The notes under the pieces are model-generated. The model had not been told where the DNA came from and searched no databases. It saw nothing but the letters and a program-made list of their open reading frames with translations. The position numbers and the translations under genes are program-made. A DNA stretch of 64,000 nucleotides from Prinia subflava (Eukaryota > Chordata > Aves > Passeriformes > Cisticolidae): assembly GCF_021018805.1 (NCBI RefSeq), contig NC_086258.1, positions 15,586,692 through 15,650,691 on the forward strand, given 5' to 3'. Shown here piece by piece: positions 1 to 12,196 of the stretch (the first letter of the stretch is position 1; each line of letters begins with the position of its first letter).

Positions 1-2765
1 CCTACTTTTCATGGCTGGTTGCAGCACGACTGGCTCTATTTTCCAACAGGTCAAAGAAAATCTGACTCAGACTATAAAATTGTGGGCTTTATCTCCCATA
101 TTCAAACTCTGACTTAGCAAAGTCCTTAGAAAACAGCTACCAGGCCAATTCTTCAGGAGGGGTTGTGGTATAGGCCAAATCCTGATGTGTTGGCAAAAGT
201 CTGTGAGCTTCCATCCTGTTCATAGACCCTCTGGGACATGCTTTGCTCCTTCTCACTCACTCTCAAATCAGAAAGAGCAGTGCTGGTTAAATGGGGCAGG
301 AGGCTCTTAGAGGACACAGCAGGACTCTGGCAAGTGCCCAGACTCACTGTGGGTGGGACAACCCAAGGCCAGAGCTGGTTCAGTCTCAGGAGCTTTAGTT
401 CTTCATGGTAAAGCACTTGTTAGTCCTAGAACAGACATGGGCTGGGAAAACCTTTGAGACATCAGGCTCACCTGCCCTAAGAGTTTCCTGTATCAAGAAT
501 GTTTGGTTATCACATGCTCACTTATGTCTCAGTTACATGCAGAAAATCGAAAATATTAAAACTTAACTTCTAAAACCATAAAACCCCAACTCCCCAACAG
601 CTTAGTATAAATAACTACTTCCTCTATTTTATAAATGAGGTACTTCAAAAGTGTTTGTACATCACCATCCAGTTATTACATTCATTAGTGTTGTCACAGG
701 AGACAGATGGGGAATATAATTTGCTGCTGTGTTAAATGACTGAATATGGATTTGGAAATGAGGACTCCTGGTCCAATGAAACAACACTCTGCAGCCAGAA
801 GTGCTGATCTGATTTCATCTGAATTGTGTTAATAAATATTTGCAAAACCAGGCAGCTTAGGTGGCTTAATTAAGAAAACACTTGCTTTTCACCTTAGTAA
901 TTAATTTCCTTCAGGGTCAGCATTTGGTGGTCTTACAGCTATTGCCCAAACTTCTACACACTTCAGATGATTAATGATCTCTGTTCTGGAAAATTATGAG
1001 GTGCTATAAGGAAAAATTAACTGATTTCACACAATGTGAAACCTCTCACTGAGGACCTTTTCTCTGCATTTTTTTTTAAGGGGCACGGTCTGTATGAATA
1101 CGTGGAATAGAAAACTTGTAATGAGTTCCCCACAAACCTGCACTGAATTCTCATGTGGTAATGCAGCCAGTCTCTGCTATAGGCAGAGCCCAAGTGAAAT
1201 CTTACAGATATTCAGTGCTGGCAAGAGAATCACCCTTCAAATAGCACTGACCAGTGTGACACCTGAGCCTTGGGACAGAAGGAATGCCCAGGGTTTTACT
1301 TGAGATGCTTCTTTTGGTTTCAGCATCCACCATCCTCCCAAAAGCAGCCCCTCACACACACACAAAGCACAAACACAGAAATGAGCACATTTATCACACC
1401 AATTCTGGTATCTGTCTTTTGACTTTTTAGAAACTGGTAAATAATATGCTTTAGGTCATATTTTGCAGTATTGTGCTCAGTGCGGGTCTTTTGAATGATT
1501 GCAGCTGAGAATATATTTTGCATCTTTGCAGACACCATTCTGAGAGAACTCATTCTGGGCCTTGTATGAAATCTGAGCAGCCAAGCAGAAAGTCTCTTTA
1601 ACCTCCACTGATACCATCACAGCAGCTGTCAGGGAATCCAAATGTGCAGCACCCATCTATCACTTGTTTGGAGACAGATTTTTTTAAAATCCTGAAATCT
1701 CTTTTAAATCTCTTTAAAAATTACAAAGGCTTAACAACAGTGATTTCATAAGGGAAATCACTCTTGCATACACAACTTCTTCAAGATAAAGTTCAAGGCA
1801 GGAAGAGATACTGAAAATTGAATCAGTACCAAAAGGATAGATTATACAGAAACCAAAATAGATGGAAGTTTAAGTGCAGTGATGGAATAATTCCTTGTCT
1901 TATGAGTAGCCATATACTTAGATAAATAATCCTCACCAGCTAAAACTGATATAATTTCAGTCAATAGAAAAAAGTGTGGTGCTCTTATAGTAAATAATTT
2001 TGTAAGTCCCTATAGATGTGTATCTGGATCATTCAATGAGAAAACTTATAAAGAAGTGGTGCAGGATGTGTTAATATTCATCTTTAGAATGGATTTGTGA
2101 CAGGGTCTGGGTAAGGAAAACAGGGGACTTCTAAAAGCAACTTCTGATCATAGTTCTTCAATTACAGCAGCAGTTCATAAACAGCTGAAAAAATAGGATA
2201 CCCTCTCTGTTCTGTGTTCTGTGCCAGAGGAAATAGGAATCTGCTTTTCCAAAAGCTAAATGAAGCAAAACTACATGGGCTCTGTGTAACAATGAAAGCA
2301 ACACTTTAATTTATTGGATCCTGAAAATATGAGCAAACAATTAGGATCTCTGCTTGAGTATGGATATATATGTATTTATCTTAAGCTTTTTGTCTTTCTG
2401 GAAAGTCTCCACAATCTCAGTCATTTGGATGATGTATTATATAGGGAAATATAAACAATACCAACTTATTGAAGAGATGGATAAAGGGCTGTCCAGGAGA
2501 TTTTAAGTAACAAAAAGGTGTTTTTTAATAAGAAATCTGTGCAACTGTTCAACTTGCAGTCTTCTGCTGCAATTCAGCAGCTGTTCATTACAGGCTGAAG
2601 ATGCTTCAATTATCACCTCTGTAGTGTCTGGTTATAAGGTCACTGAAGACTCCTTTTAAAAAGTTGCATCAAGTTTCCTAAAGCAAATATTTAGATAACT
2701 GTTAGATTGTGTCACTTTCTCAGAAAATCAGGATGTTGATTTTCTCCATGCTTTGGTGGTCATCT
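1..2765. other. Non-coding AT-rich DNA, no gene seen
   Basis: This stretch holds only short open frames on both strands with no recognisable domain. There is a short CA-rich run near 1351-1364. I see no RNA gene or intact mobile element. Confidence 0.7.
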
Positions 2766-2817
2766 CAATGACAATATTCCGGTGAAATAATTCCAATGAC
2801 AATATTCCTGTGAAATA
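2766..2817. repeat. 28-bp tandem duplication, about 1.9 copies
   Basis: The segment starting CAATGACAATATTCC at 2766 recurs at 2794, with one visible substitution (CCGG versus CCTG). The period is 28 bp. This is a simple local tandem duplication, and the near identity of the copies suggests it is fairly recent. Confidence 0.85.
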
Positions 2818-5800
2818 CAGTCCTTCAGAGAGGGATTGAGGACGAACTGCTCTGGAGCTCTTCCTTTTATTTATGCTTTCTATTGAAGGATCAGAAGTGT
2901 GGTGCATTCAGCAGAGTTGTCAGTGCCTTCAGCACATGCAAGTATTACTCAGCAAAGCTGGCTGGCACCAGAATGACACTGCACTGCCAATTTGCAAGCA
3001 GGTTAAAGCAAAACAGTTTAGTTTAGATAACTTATACCCAGAAATCCATTGCAATGATCAAAATTGCTTTCTTGCATTTGGAATTAAAAAAAAAATTTAA
3101 AAGTTATAGAAAACATGAAAAAGTCTTCTTTCACACTGCCACTGACCATAAAGGCAGGAATTTGTGAAATAGTGGAATGATAGCTTGGATAGCTTCAAAG
3201 TGCTGGCTAATATCTCATTAACTTTGCTACTGAAGGAATCAACCCTTTCTGATTGATGTCTTAATTATGTCCTAAACAAACCATAATGTAGTAATTTCAT
3301 AAGCACTGGTACATTTCCCTTCCCTCACAGCAGCAAAGAAAAACTGTTCTCTTACATACATTCTTTACTCTGTAGATTAAAAGAGAAAAGATATTTGCTT
3401 GATAAATGTAAAAGACACAGTCATGATAAAATATACAAAATTATCAGCAGAAAGATGTTCCCCATAAATGATTTCCTCAAGTAGCCTTCTGTGAAGCTTG
3501 AATAACTGTGTGACATAGAACTGCTTCAAAAATGAGGTGATTGAACGTATTTTTGAGCCAATTTACATTAAAATGTTTTTAATGCAATTCCTGGCAAGTC
3601 TACTAGATTATTAAACAGTGAATTTAATAATTAATAGACACTCCTTTAAGTTTCTAATGCAGCTGAAATAACTTCCTTATTAGGAAAAAAAAATAATAGA
3701 ATGAATCCTGCTTTAATCTACATTTTCAGGCTTTTATTGAATTTATTGAAAATTTTTAATATTTCTTTCAGCTGCCTTCAGCCTGCAAAGGCAAATAGAC
3801 CTACAGGCCCAGTACCACCAAATAGTGTGAGGCTTTGGACACGTTGATGTTCAGGAGATTTCTCAGGCTAAATTATATTAAAGCACCTACACAGCCTTTA
3901 AACCTCACATTCCTTCCCCAGAGCCGCTTCAGCAGTGACTGTAGGAAGAAGCTGTTCTTTGATGGCCTTCCTAGTGAATGAATCATTTTAGACTTTCCTT
4001 TGTGATTACTCTTGTTTTGCCCACCCACTTACAACATCAGCTATAATAAGGCTATTTATGGTAACTACTACAAGATAAATTAAACCCACATTTGTGATTC
4101 GCATACACAAACCCGGCACTCCACTTAACAGAGCAAAACCCTTTGTGCCTCAGGGGGCACTGACTGATGTGTGACTGAGAAGTGCAGTTCTGCCATTTTA
4201 ATAAGTGCCTCTTCTATCTCTGTTTTTGGGATTTTTGAGGCACACAGCATGTGGCATTAAACAGCAGAAGCATCCACACAGCTGCTCTTTGGTATCACCA
4301 TCAATGAGGCTGTGAAAATAATCAAAGATGCCCCCTTGGTCATGCAAAATACTGAGATTTCCAAGCTTGGGTGTGACACCAGCATTCACAGTGCTGGAGC
4401 TTGGTACAGCTCCAGCCACATGCATAGTAGCATTCTTGTCACTGAATTTCATACCAAAATACATTCCCATTCCTTCAGGCCTCAAGAAGGCAATCACTTC
4501 ATTCAACACTGCTGATGCCACTGGATTTATAAGGATGTGCTTTTAAAAATATTGGGAAAAACTAGTTAGAAGTTACAAGTGGGACCTCAGAAAGTTTTTT
4601 CTCTGGGTTGACAAACAATTGTTTGGAACAAGGGGAGTAGCTCTGACAGGCTGGATGACTCTGGTGTTGCAGTTGGATCACTAATCTGGTAAAAGGGAAG
4701 CTTAGTCCCTCCTCTCCACTCCAGTCTGCAGCCCGTGAGTTTCTAATTACTCCTTTAATTACTCCTTGATCTGCCTTTTTCAGAGAAGAAATGTAAGTGT
4801 GGATTGGAAAATTACAAAAGCAAAGTGCAATGGTCAAAGTCTCCAGTTCTCATATCCCTCAGTCAGAAATTTATCCCTAAGCCTAAGAAAATTGCTTAAG
4901 TGTTGATACTGTGTTTTGAGAAAAGCCTCGATTTTTATAAAGATCTTTCAGAGAAAAAAGTACAGTAAAAATATATCATTATCTCCTATTTAGTGTGATG
5001 TGAATGCACCATAATGACCACCCTCTGCTTCATGCAGGAAACCAGCTGGAAAAAAGTCCATATATGAAATACAGAAGCTTGGAACATTCTTCAGTGTGCA
5101 CAGTGATTTGAAACAGGAAAAAATACTGCTGAAGTCCTTACAGTATTAAGATATGAATAAGAAACATAAACATATACTACATGGTGAGTAATGAGCATAA
5201 AGCTTTCATCTTTCTTTGTGGAAAATCCTATGGAAGGCAAATAAACCCATAGAGACCATTGTAGGAACCCATACCATGCCATTTGAGAAAGCTTTCTTTT
5301 ATCCCACTACCTGGCAACAAAATATATGCATTTACAACACATTTCCTTTTTTTTTTCCCCTTTTAATCTCTAGGTAACTGCAGTTTTAAAGCCTCTCATT
5401 TGTTTAACTACCAGGCTGAACAAGGAAAGTTGTCATTTAGAAAAAAAAATTAATCAAAATCTGGTTAAATTTGGCACCTTCCTTGTTCATTCTTCCCCAA
5501 CAGTCCTGACACATGAGTGGTTATTCTCCCTTCTCTTCTAGGCTCTCTCACCAGGATTTCAAAGTTAGATGATCAAATGTGCAAGAGAGGCACCTAATTT
5601 CTCACAGGCACTTCTGAAAGCTCCTGACTAGGTCTAGAGTGAACAATTTTCTTTCTCTTCCCCTGCCCCCACCTTTTTCTTCCCCCTGGCCTTTGATCTT
5701 TAGAAAGCACAAATGCCATTACAGTGAATAAAGTCGTAGCCCACAGAGTCAATCCCCTGCTCTTTACCTCCCCCCTGCCCGAGGCAGCCCCAGCCCAGCC

Positions 5801-7660
5801 AGGCTGGCTCAGTCGGGCTCAGAGACAGCAGCAGGTATCATCAGCACTGTGACAAATGAGAATGTGTGTCAGGGGAGGCTGTTCAAACAAACACTTGGCT
5901 GCTTGGGAACACAGACAGAAGAGCTAAGATCTAGCTTTTCTTTTTTCTTTTTTTTTTTTTTTTTTTCCTTCTCTCTTTTCTTTCTCCCTCCACCTTCAAA
6001 ACAGAAGATTAAGTTTGCTGTGAACATGAGCTGATGAAAAGAATTCAAATAGTGCTTTGAATAGTGCCACTGGGAGTGTCACAGGAGAATTACAAATTGC
6101 TGCTGGAGACACCAGTCTCCCTTTACAGAAAGTTAACATAAAAGTACACATATCTTCTTTCTATAAGGTACTAACTTGTAAATTAACCTTTAATGGAGTA
6201 TAAATGATGTCCTGAAAGAACTGCTTATGCAGCTATATTTATGATCTAGAAAATTGCAAATATTTACAAGATTATAGGTGTTAATGGTCTGTCAAAAATG
6301 TTTGTATATTGTACATACATTAAACCTCAGTTTAAGACCACCCTGCTATAAAGACCACCCCATTTCTTGTCCCATATAGAATTTCATTTGATTCCATATA
6401 TTCCATTCCTTATAATGAGGCAAGGCCCCAGCATAGACCCAAACCATTGCAGACAGGGAATGCTCCTCTGCAGGATCCCCTGAGAAGGAGAATGTGTTTT
6501 AACCTCTGTCCCCACACTCCCATCACCAGCGTTCCCTTTGTCATTCACCCTCGGCAAGAGACTGAAGAACGGCTCCAGAGCAGAGCAGAAGGCACAGCAG
6601 AGCTGGAGGGGGTCCCACACAGGCTCAGGAGGGCTGAGCAGGCTCTGGCAGGAGAACTCAGCTCCCACTCTGCTGCCTCAGTTTCTCCAGCCGCGCCTTT
6701 TAGCGGAGCCCTTGGCGTCACCGTGTCCTGCTCTGCCCCCGCCTCTGTGTCACTGTCCCCACAGCAGGTGGACCCAGCTGTAACTTTTCGTTTTCTACAT
6801 TCAGGTCTCACATCTGCGTGCCTTTTTTTCCCCCTTCTTTTTATTTTATTTTTTTCCTTTTCTTTTCCCCTTCCCACTTATCTCATCATTGAAACTGTAA
6901 TTTTCCTTAAAACAGTTTGCATTTGAGGTTTTCTACGAGTGCTATGGCAAAACAAAAAGAAAACATCCCCTCTTTGAGTTAACTTTGTATTTGTCACTGA
7001 CTCAATTTTTGCTTTGTAAATAATTATTAATTTATCTTCTCTGGGCGTAAGTTATAGCAACAATAATTTCAATACGAGCCAAAATATATTAACTACTCAA
7101 AGTGAGACAATAGCTTGTTCTCTGTTCTCTGATCTATTACAGCTTCTTTTCTGGGCAATGGAGTAACTTTCTGTGTTAGAAATTTGGTCCCAACTTCTGA
7201 ATTGAAATTTCTTTTTCTGAAAACATTGCAAAATAAAAAACGGTTGGACCTTGTCAGTTGTGATAAAGAAATTTCAGAAGGGTCAAAGTTTGAATTTTGA
7301 AAGAGGAGAAACTTTTTTTTGGAAATGTGCATAACTCAAAATGTGACAATTTTTAATACTTGTTTTACAAACATCATTGAATTCACAAATAAATACAGCT
7401 GGGGAAAAATAAATACTTTGGGAACAAATACTTGGGGCTCTGCCCAGGTTTTATTGCAACAGATTATTTTCTTTTGTAATTTATCATTTGCTGTACATTA
7501 TTGTGCTCAATGACAGGAAAAAACCCAACGTTCTTCTTTAGGATAAAAAGTCAAAGGAAAACTTAAAAAGGCTCTGTCCTCCCCGACCTCATGCACATTT
7601 TTATTGATATCAAATTGCTCATATTTTTTTGCCTTGCCATTTTCATTTTTATACCTGCTG
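2818..7660. other. Non-coding DNA with a GC-richer block
   Basis: Mostly unique AT-rich sequence. A T-rich tract lies at 5936-5966. The part from about 6440 to 6790 is clearly richer in G+C and in CpG than its surroundings, for example around 6690-6760, but has no TATA box, splice-bounded exon or recognised repeat. The 14-bp palindrome CAAACAATTGTTTG lies near 4614. A minus-strand frame at 4125-4542 is discussed as a weak pseudogene candidate. No gene is supported. Confidence 0.6.
5936..5966. repeat. T-rich tract
   Basis: A run of almost only T, interrupted by two C residues. It may be the reverse-strand tail of an old retroposon, but no target duplication was recognised beside it. Confidence 0.85.
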
Positions 7661-7735
7661 GGTCAGATCTTCAAATGATGTAAACTGGCATCGACCTAAT
7701 GGTTTCCATGAAAGTATCAGAGCTGAGGATCTGGC
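7661..7735. repeat. Decayed imperfect palindrome, ancient amniote repeat type
   Basis: The left end GGTCAGATCTTCA (7661-7673) pairs with the right end TGAGGATCTGGC (7724-7735): ten of twelve bases match once one arm is reverse-complemented. The layout (CAGATC-TCA, then GTAAA-TGGCAT, a central CCATG, and finally CTGAGGATCTGG) resembles an old palindromic repeat that I recall as common in turtle, crocodile and bird DNA. The family assignment is from memory. The inverted symmetry is directly visible. Confidence 0.45.
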
Positions 7736-8552
7736 ATTAATTATTGAGGATTGTCTGATATCCAGTGAGATAATGTAAAAGCAGTTCCTCACCAAGCTGG
7801 AAAGAGAGAGATCTGCAAGTTAAGTACAGAGATATGGCTTAAGTGAGGTGATTTTAGGGAAAATTAACTTCTGAGATTTTACGCAGATCTTCAGATGATC
7901 TAATTATTTTATGCCATAATCTGAGCCAAGAGAATAATTAAAATGAAGCTTCTTACAAATTATATTTGGTTTTCTTAAAAATACAAAATTCATTTGGATA
8001 GCTCAATGAAAGAATACCATTTGGAATTTTGTGTTGTTTTACACAGAATGAGCTGGCTTACATAGGCTTGGCTGCTAAAAGTGGTGGAGCAAAAAACAAA
8101 GACTATAGATAATTTTTGGTTTTCAAGCATTGTTTCTTTTGGCAGACATAATCAGACACATTGCAAGGTTCCCTCTCATTTTGAGTGCTTAGTTTTAATG
8201 AGTCTTCTCTCTGTCTTCTTCTAAGATGATTCAATCCAAGGGCTTTTTATGCAAGTACCTAGAAAAACTTCAGGATTTTATTTTCATTGGGTTATCTCCT
8301 GATGTGGGGGATATCCAGAGAGGATAGATCCAAAGACCAAGATCTCTCACAGGTAAATGAATATAATTTGGTTTTTTTCTGTCAATACTCCCACTGCAAG
8401 AGTTTTTCCACCAGCAGATGGTCACATCCTAATTTACCTTATCTAAACCTACATATTTGGAGGTAGTTTATATTATGCTAATTTTTTTCCAGTATGTTTG
8501 TTTGGACATGTGTATCTAACTTAGGTGTCTTCCCTCGTGTTACTTATATAGA
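7736..8552. other. Non-coding AT-rich DNA
   Basis: No gene or repeat was recognised. The part at about 7850-7990 is rich in TAATTA-like words, which homeodomain proteins can bind, but such words are expected in AT-rich DNA. Confidence 0.6.
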
Positions 8553-8790
8553 GAGTGATTGTGGACTTTGAAGCAATTAGTTGATTTCAACAGCAGTAAA
8601 ATGTCTTTATGTCATTCAAGTTTTTCCTCTGTAAAACCAGGATAAAAATTCCTTCCTTCCTCTCCTCTCTATGTTAATTTTCAGACTGTAAATTCTTCTG
8701 GGCAAGAATTCTGTTAATCAGTGCTGGTTTAGTGCCTACTACAATGGGTATCTTCTCACAGTGGGGTACTACTAAGCTACAAAAAAAGAG
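8553..8790 (+). mobile_element. Ancient MIR/CORE-type SINE, decayed
   Basis: The order of words follows the amniote MIR/CORE-SINE body and tail. A GTGATTGTGGACTTTGAAGCAA segment corresponds to the usual GTGACCTTGGGCAAG. It is followed by TTTTTCCTCTGTAAAACCAG in place of CAGTTTCCTCATCTGTAAAATGGG. Then AGACTGTAAATTCTTCTGGG corresponds to AGACTGTAAGCTCTTTGGGG, and TTTAGTGCCTACTACAATGGG to TACAGTGCCTAGCACAATGGG. A short A run and AT-rich end follow. The match is heavily diverged, so it is a fossil insertion. The exact subfamily is uncertain. Confidence 0.55.
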
Positions 8791-9830
8791 TAAATATTAC
8801 TGACGGTAAAAATAAAGCTCATTGACTAAAGGTGCATGAAAAGAATTTTGTCCTGTAGGACATCAAAGTTCTTAAAAATTCATATGTCAGGTATTTCCAT
8901 CTGAACTAAATTAGTTTTGTAGAACTAAGATTTCATGGCAAATAAAAATAGTATATCATCTTAATAAAAGCATCATGTGCAAAGGGAAAATAAAAGCAAG
9001 AAAGATATAATTTTATAGTACTTGCACAGTTCTTCTTACTCTGCACTGAAATTCAAAACTATCAAAGAAGCAGCCATCAGCAGCCACATAATCAATCTCC
9101 TGAAAAGCTGGTGCTGGTCTCCAACTTATTTGATACAAAGGACAGTGGAAACAATAGGAAAGTTTGCAGGAGTGTAGTAAATAACTCTAATGCTTTGAAT
9201 TGCAAAGGGTAAGCAGCCTACCAAAAGTATTTATCAAAGTCATATTGGGGGAAAGAAACATCACCAAACAGAACAGTGCAAGCCAGATGCTTGGAGATTA
9301 AATGGGGTCAAAAATGCAACCCTAATTTTCATAACATCCTCATAAAAATTCACAGGAAACTGCTTTCTGAACCTGTTTTGGAAGAGATTTTTTTGAAAGT
9401 TAAAGGAGAGTTACAGATTGAGATTCTACTGAATGAGGTCAGAATTACAGAGGAAGAGAAAAATAACCTGTTCATTAAATAAAAATAAGAACATAAAAAT
9501 CAATACAGAACAATGGCTAAAAGTAGATGACAGTTAAAAAAATAACAGGCTTTACTAATATTTTCAGCTCCTTTCAGCCCTAGTGTCTCTCCCCTTTATA
9601 TACACACACACTGTGCTTCTGCCTCATCCTTCAGTCCTTTAATCTAAACCCAGGTGTAAAGAGTAGGAGCAAGGCACACACTCTAAAACAATTCACTTTT
9701 TATATATATAAACCCAACTTAAAGGCCACTGAATATAAGGGAAGATGACCTAGACTGGCAAATACGTAACATCACCTTCATGAAATAATTGAGGTGGAAT
9801 CTCTCCCACATGCAAAGACCAAGATACCAG

Positions 9831-9869
<39 letters not shown>

Positions 9870-10820
9870 CATATTATTCAACAGCTCTAAAACAATGAAT
9901 AATTTTTTAGAACTTAAAGGAAACAGATTTTTTAAGTCCTCATGATGCCCTTTAGCTGCCATTCAAAAAGCCATCTGACGTTTTCTCTCACTGCTACAGT
10001 TCCTGTGCCAGCAGTGCCAGGACAATGCTCAGAGCAATGACAGGCATTTCATTTTCAGGCTTTGATGTTGCAAAACAATGCAGTAAAGAGAAATTAAAAC
10101 TTAACAAATTGATTGAGAATTTTCTTTTAGACTCTGCCCTTTCATTTCTACCATACCAATTTACCTCCTGCTGACTTGCAAAAGAAACACAGGGTAATTA
10201 ATTTGCCTTAATGGACATTGAAGGAATAAAGAATGAAAATATGAGAGCCATAGGCTTGGTATTTTGACTGACACTAAGCCTGTATTATTATCTGACAACA
10301 ATTTGCATGGAAGTGTAATTTCTTAAGCAAATTAATTTTCTTAAGAGCAGACAAAGAAGCTTTTAAAAAGTAAAAACCAGGCGCATCTGAACATGCCGGC
10401 CACATTCTTTTGGTAAACAGAGAATTTAGGAAGCTGATATGTTTATAGGACATGCAGTGTAAATAAACCATGCATAGGAGTGACAATACCATGTATTTCC
10501 ATCAATGATTAAATAATATACTGTACACAAAAAGGTCATCTGAAATTCTCTTTCTTCTATGGAAATTCAGGAAGGAATTTTCTTCTGTATTTCAGAAGAA
10601 AAACAATCCTTAAATAAGCATGAGTTGCAGCTCTCTCGGAGTGTTTGCAGAGCAGGGCTGTGTTTGTTTGGTGTTGCTGCAGCCCATCCTCAGCGTTGCC
10701 CTGTGCAATCCTGACCCTGTATCCCAAATTAATTTTGTGCACATCCTCAGCCCCAGGCACAGCTGCTGCTGGGTGTCCATGCCCATCCCTGCCCCAGCTC
10801 CTGCTCTGAGGAGCACTGCT
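8791..10820. other. Non-coding DNA, GC-richer just before the satellite
   Basis: AT-rich unique sequence with a 30-A homopolymer at 9837-9866. From about 10620 to 10820 the sequence becomes GC-richer and leads directly into the 13-bp satellite. No gene was recognised. Confidence 0.6.
9837..9866. repeat. Poly-A tract of 30 bases
   Basis: Thirty uninterrupted A residues. Upstream sequence shows no recognised retroposed gene and no clear target duplication, so it is either a retroposon tail of unknown origin or a simple homopolymer. The length is also prone to assembly error. Confidence 0.9.
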
Positions 10821-12196
10821 GCATTAATACACTGCATCGATACACTGCATTAATACACTGCATCGATACACTGCATTAATACACTGCATCAATACACTGC
10901 ATTAATACACTGCATTAATACACTGCATCAATACACTGCATTAATTCACTGCATCGATACACTGCATCGATACACTGCATTAATACACTGCATCGATACA
11001 CTGCATCGATACACTGCATCGATACACTGCATCGATACACTGCATCGATACACTGCATTAATACACTGCATCGATACACTGCATCGATACACTGCATCGA
11101 TACACTGCATCAATACACTGCATTAATTCACTGCATCGATACACTGCATCGATACACTGCATTAATACACTGCATCGATACACTGCATCGATACACTGCA
11201 TCGATACACTGCATCGATACACTGCATCAATACACTGCATCAATACACTGCATCAATACACTGCATCGATACACTGCATCGATACACTGCATTAATACAC
11301 TGCATTGATACACTGCATCAATACACTGCATTAATACACTGCATTAATACACTGCATCAATACACTGCATTAATTCACTGCATCGATACACTGCATCGAT
11401 ACACTGCATTAATACACTGCATCGATACACTGCATTAATACACTGCATTAATCCACTGCATCGATACACTGCATCGATACACTGCATCGATACACTGCAT
11501 CGATACACTGCATTAATACACTGCATCGATACACTGCATCGATACACTGCATCGATACACTGCATTAATACACTGCATCGATACACTGCATTAATACACT
11601 GCATTGATACACTGCATCGATACACTGCATTAATACACTGCATCGATACACTGCATCGATACACTGCATTAATACACTGCATTGATACACTGCATTAATC
11701 CACTGCATTGATACACTGCATCGATACACTGCATCGATACACTGCATCGATACACTGCATCAATACACTGCATCAATACACTGCATCGATACACTGCATC
11801 GATACACTGCATTAATCCACTGCATCGATACACTGCATCAATACACTGCATCGATACACTGCATCGATACACTGCATTAACTCACTGCATTAATACACTG
11901 CATCGATACACTGCATTAATACACTGCATTAATACACTGCATCGATACACTGCATTAATACACTGCATTGATACACTGCATTAATCCACTGCATCGATAC
12001 ACTGCATCGATACACTGCATCAATACACTGCATCGATACACTGCATTAATACACTGCATTGATACACTGCATTAATCCACTGCATCGATACACTGCATTA
12101 ATACACTGCATTAATTCACTGCATTAATACACTGCATTAATACACTGCATCGATACACTGCATTAATACACTGCATTAATTCACTGCATTAATACA
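10821..12196. repeat. 13-bp satellite/minisatellite, 105 full units
   Basis: Consensus unit CACTGCATCGATA. Full units run from 10830 to 12194, exactly 105 x 13 bp with no net insertion or deletion, preceded by a partial unit. Reading each unit by hand, the two bases after CACTGCAT are CG in 49 units, TA in 38, CA in 12 and TG in 6. The final base is usually A, but T in five units (four of them inside the array) and C in six, mostly after TAAT. Because 13 is not a multiple of three, translation repeats every 39 bases. This produces stop-free minus-strand frames of up to 112 codons with a 13-residue repeat, which are an artefact and not genes. Confidence 0.97.

Noticed and set aside
6447..6926. 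Open frame of 159 codons on the plus strand
   Set aside because: Overlaps equally open frames on both strands in a GC-richer block, with a low-complexity phenylalanine-rich end and no recognisable domain or splice signals.
9276..9482. Lysine/glutamate-rich small frame on the plus strand
   Set aside because: Only 68 codons in A-rich DNA with no recognised family.
10821..12196. CRISPR array or coding tandem-repeat protein
   Set aside because: Units are 13 bp with no unique spacers, so it is not CRISPR, and the open frames follow from unit length alone.
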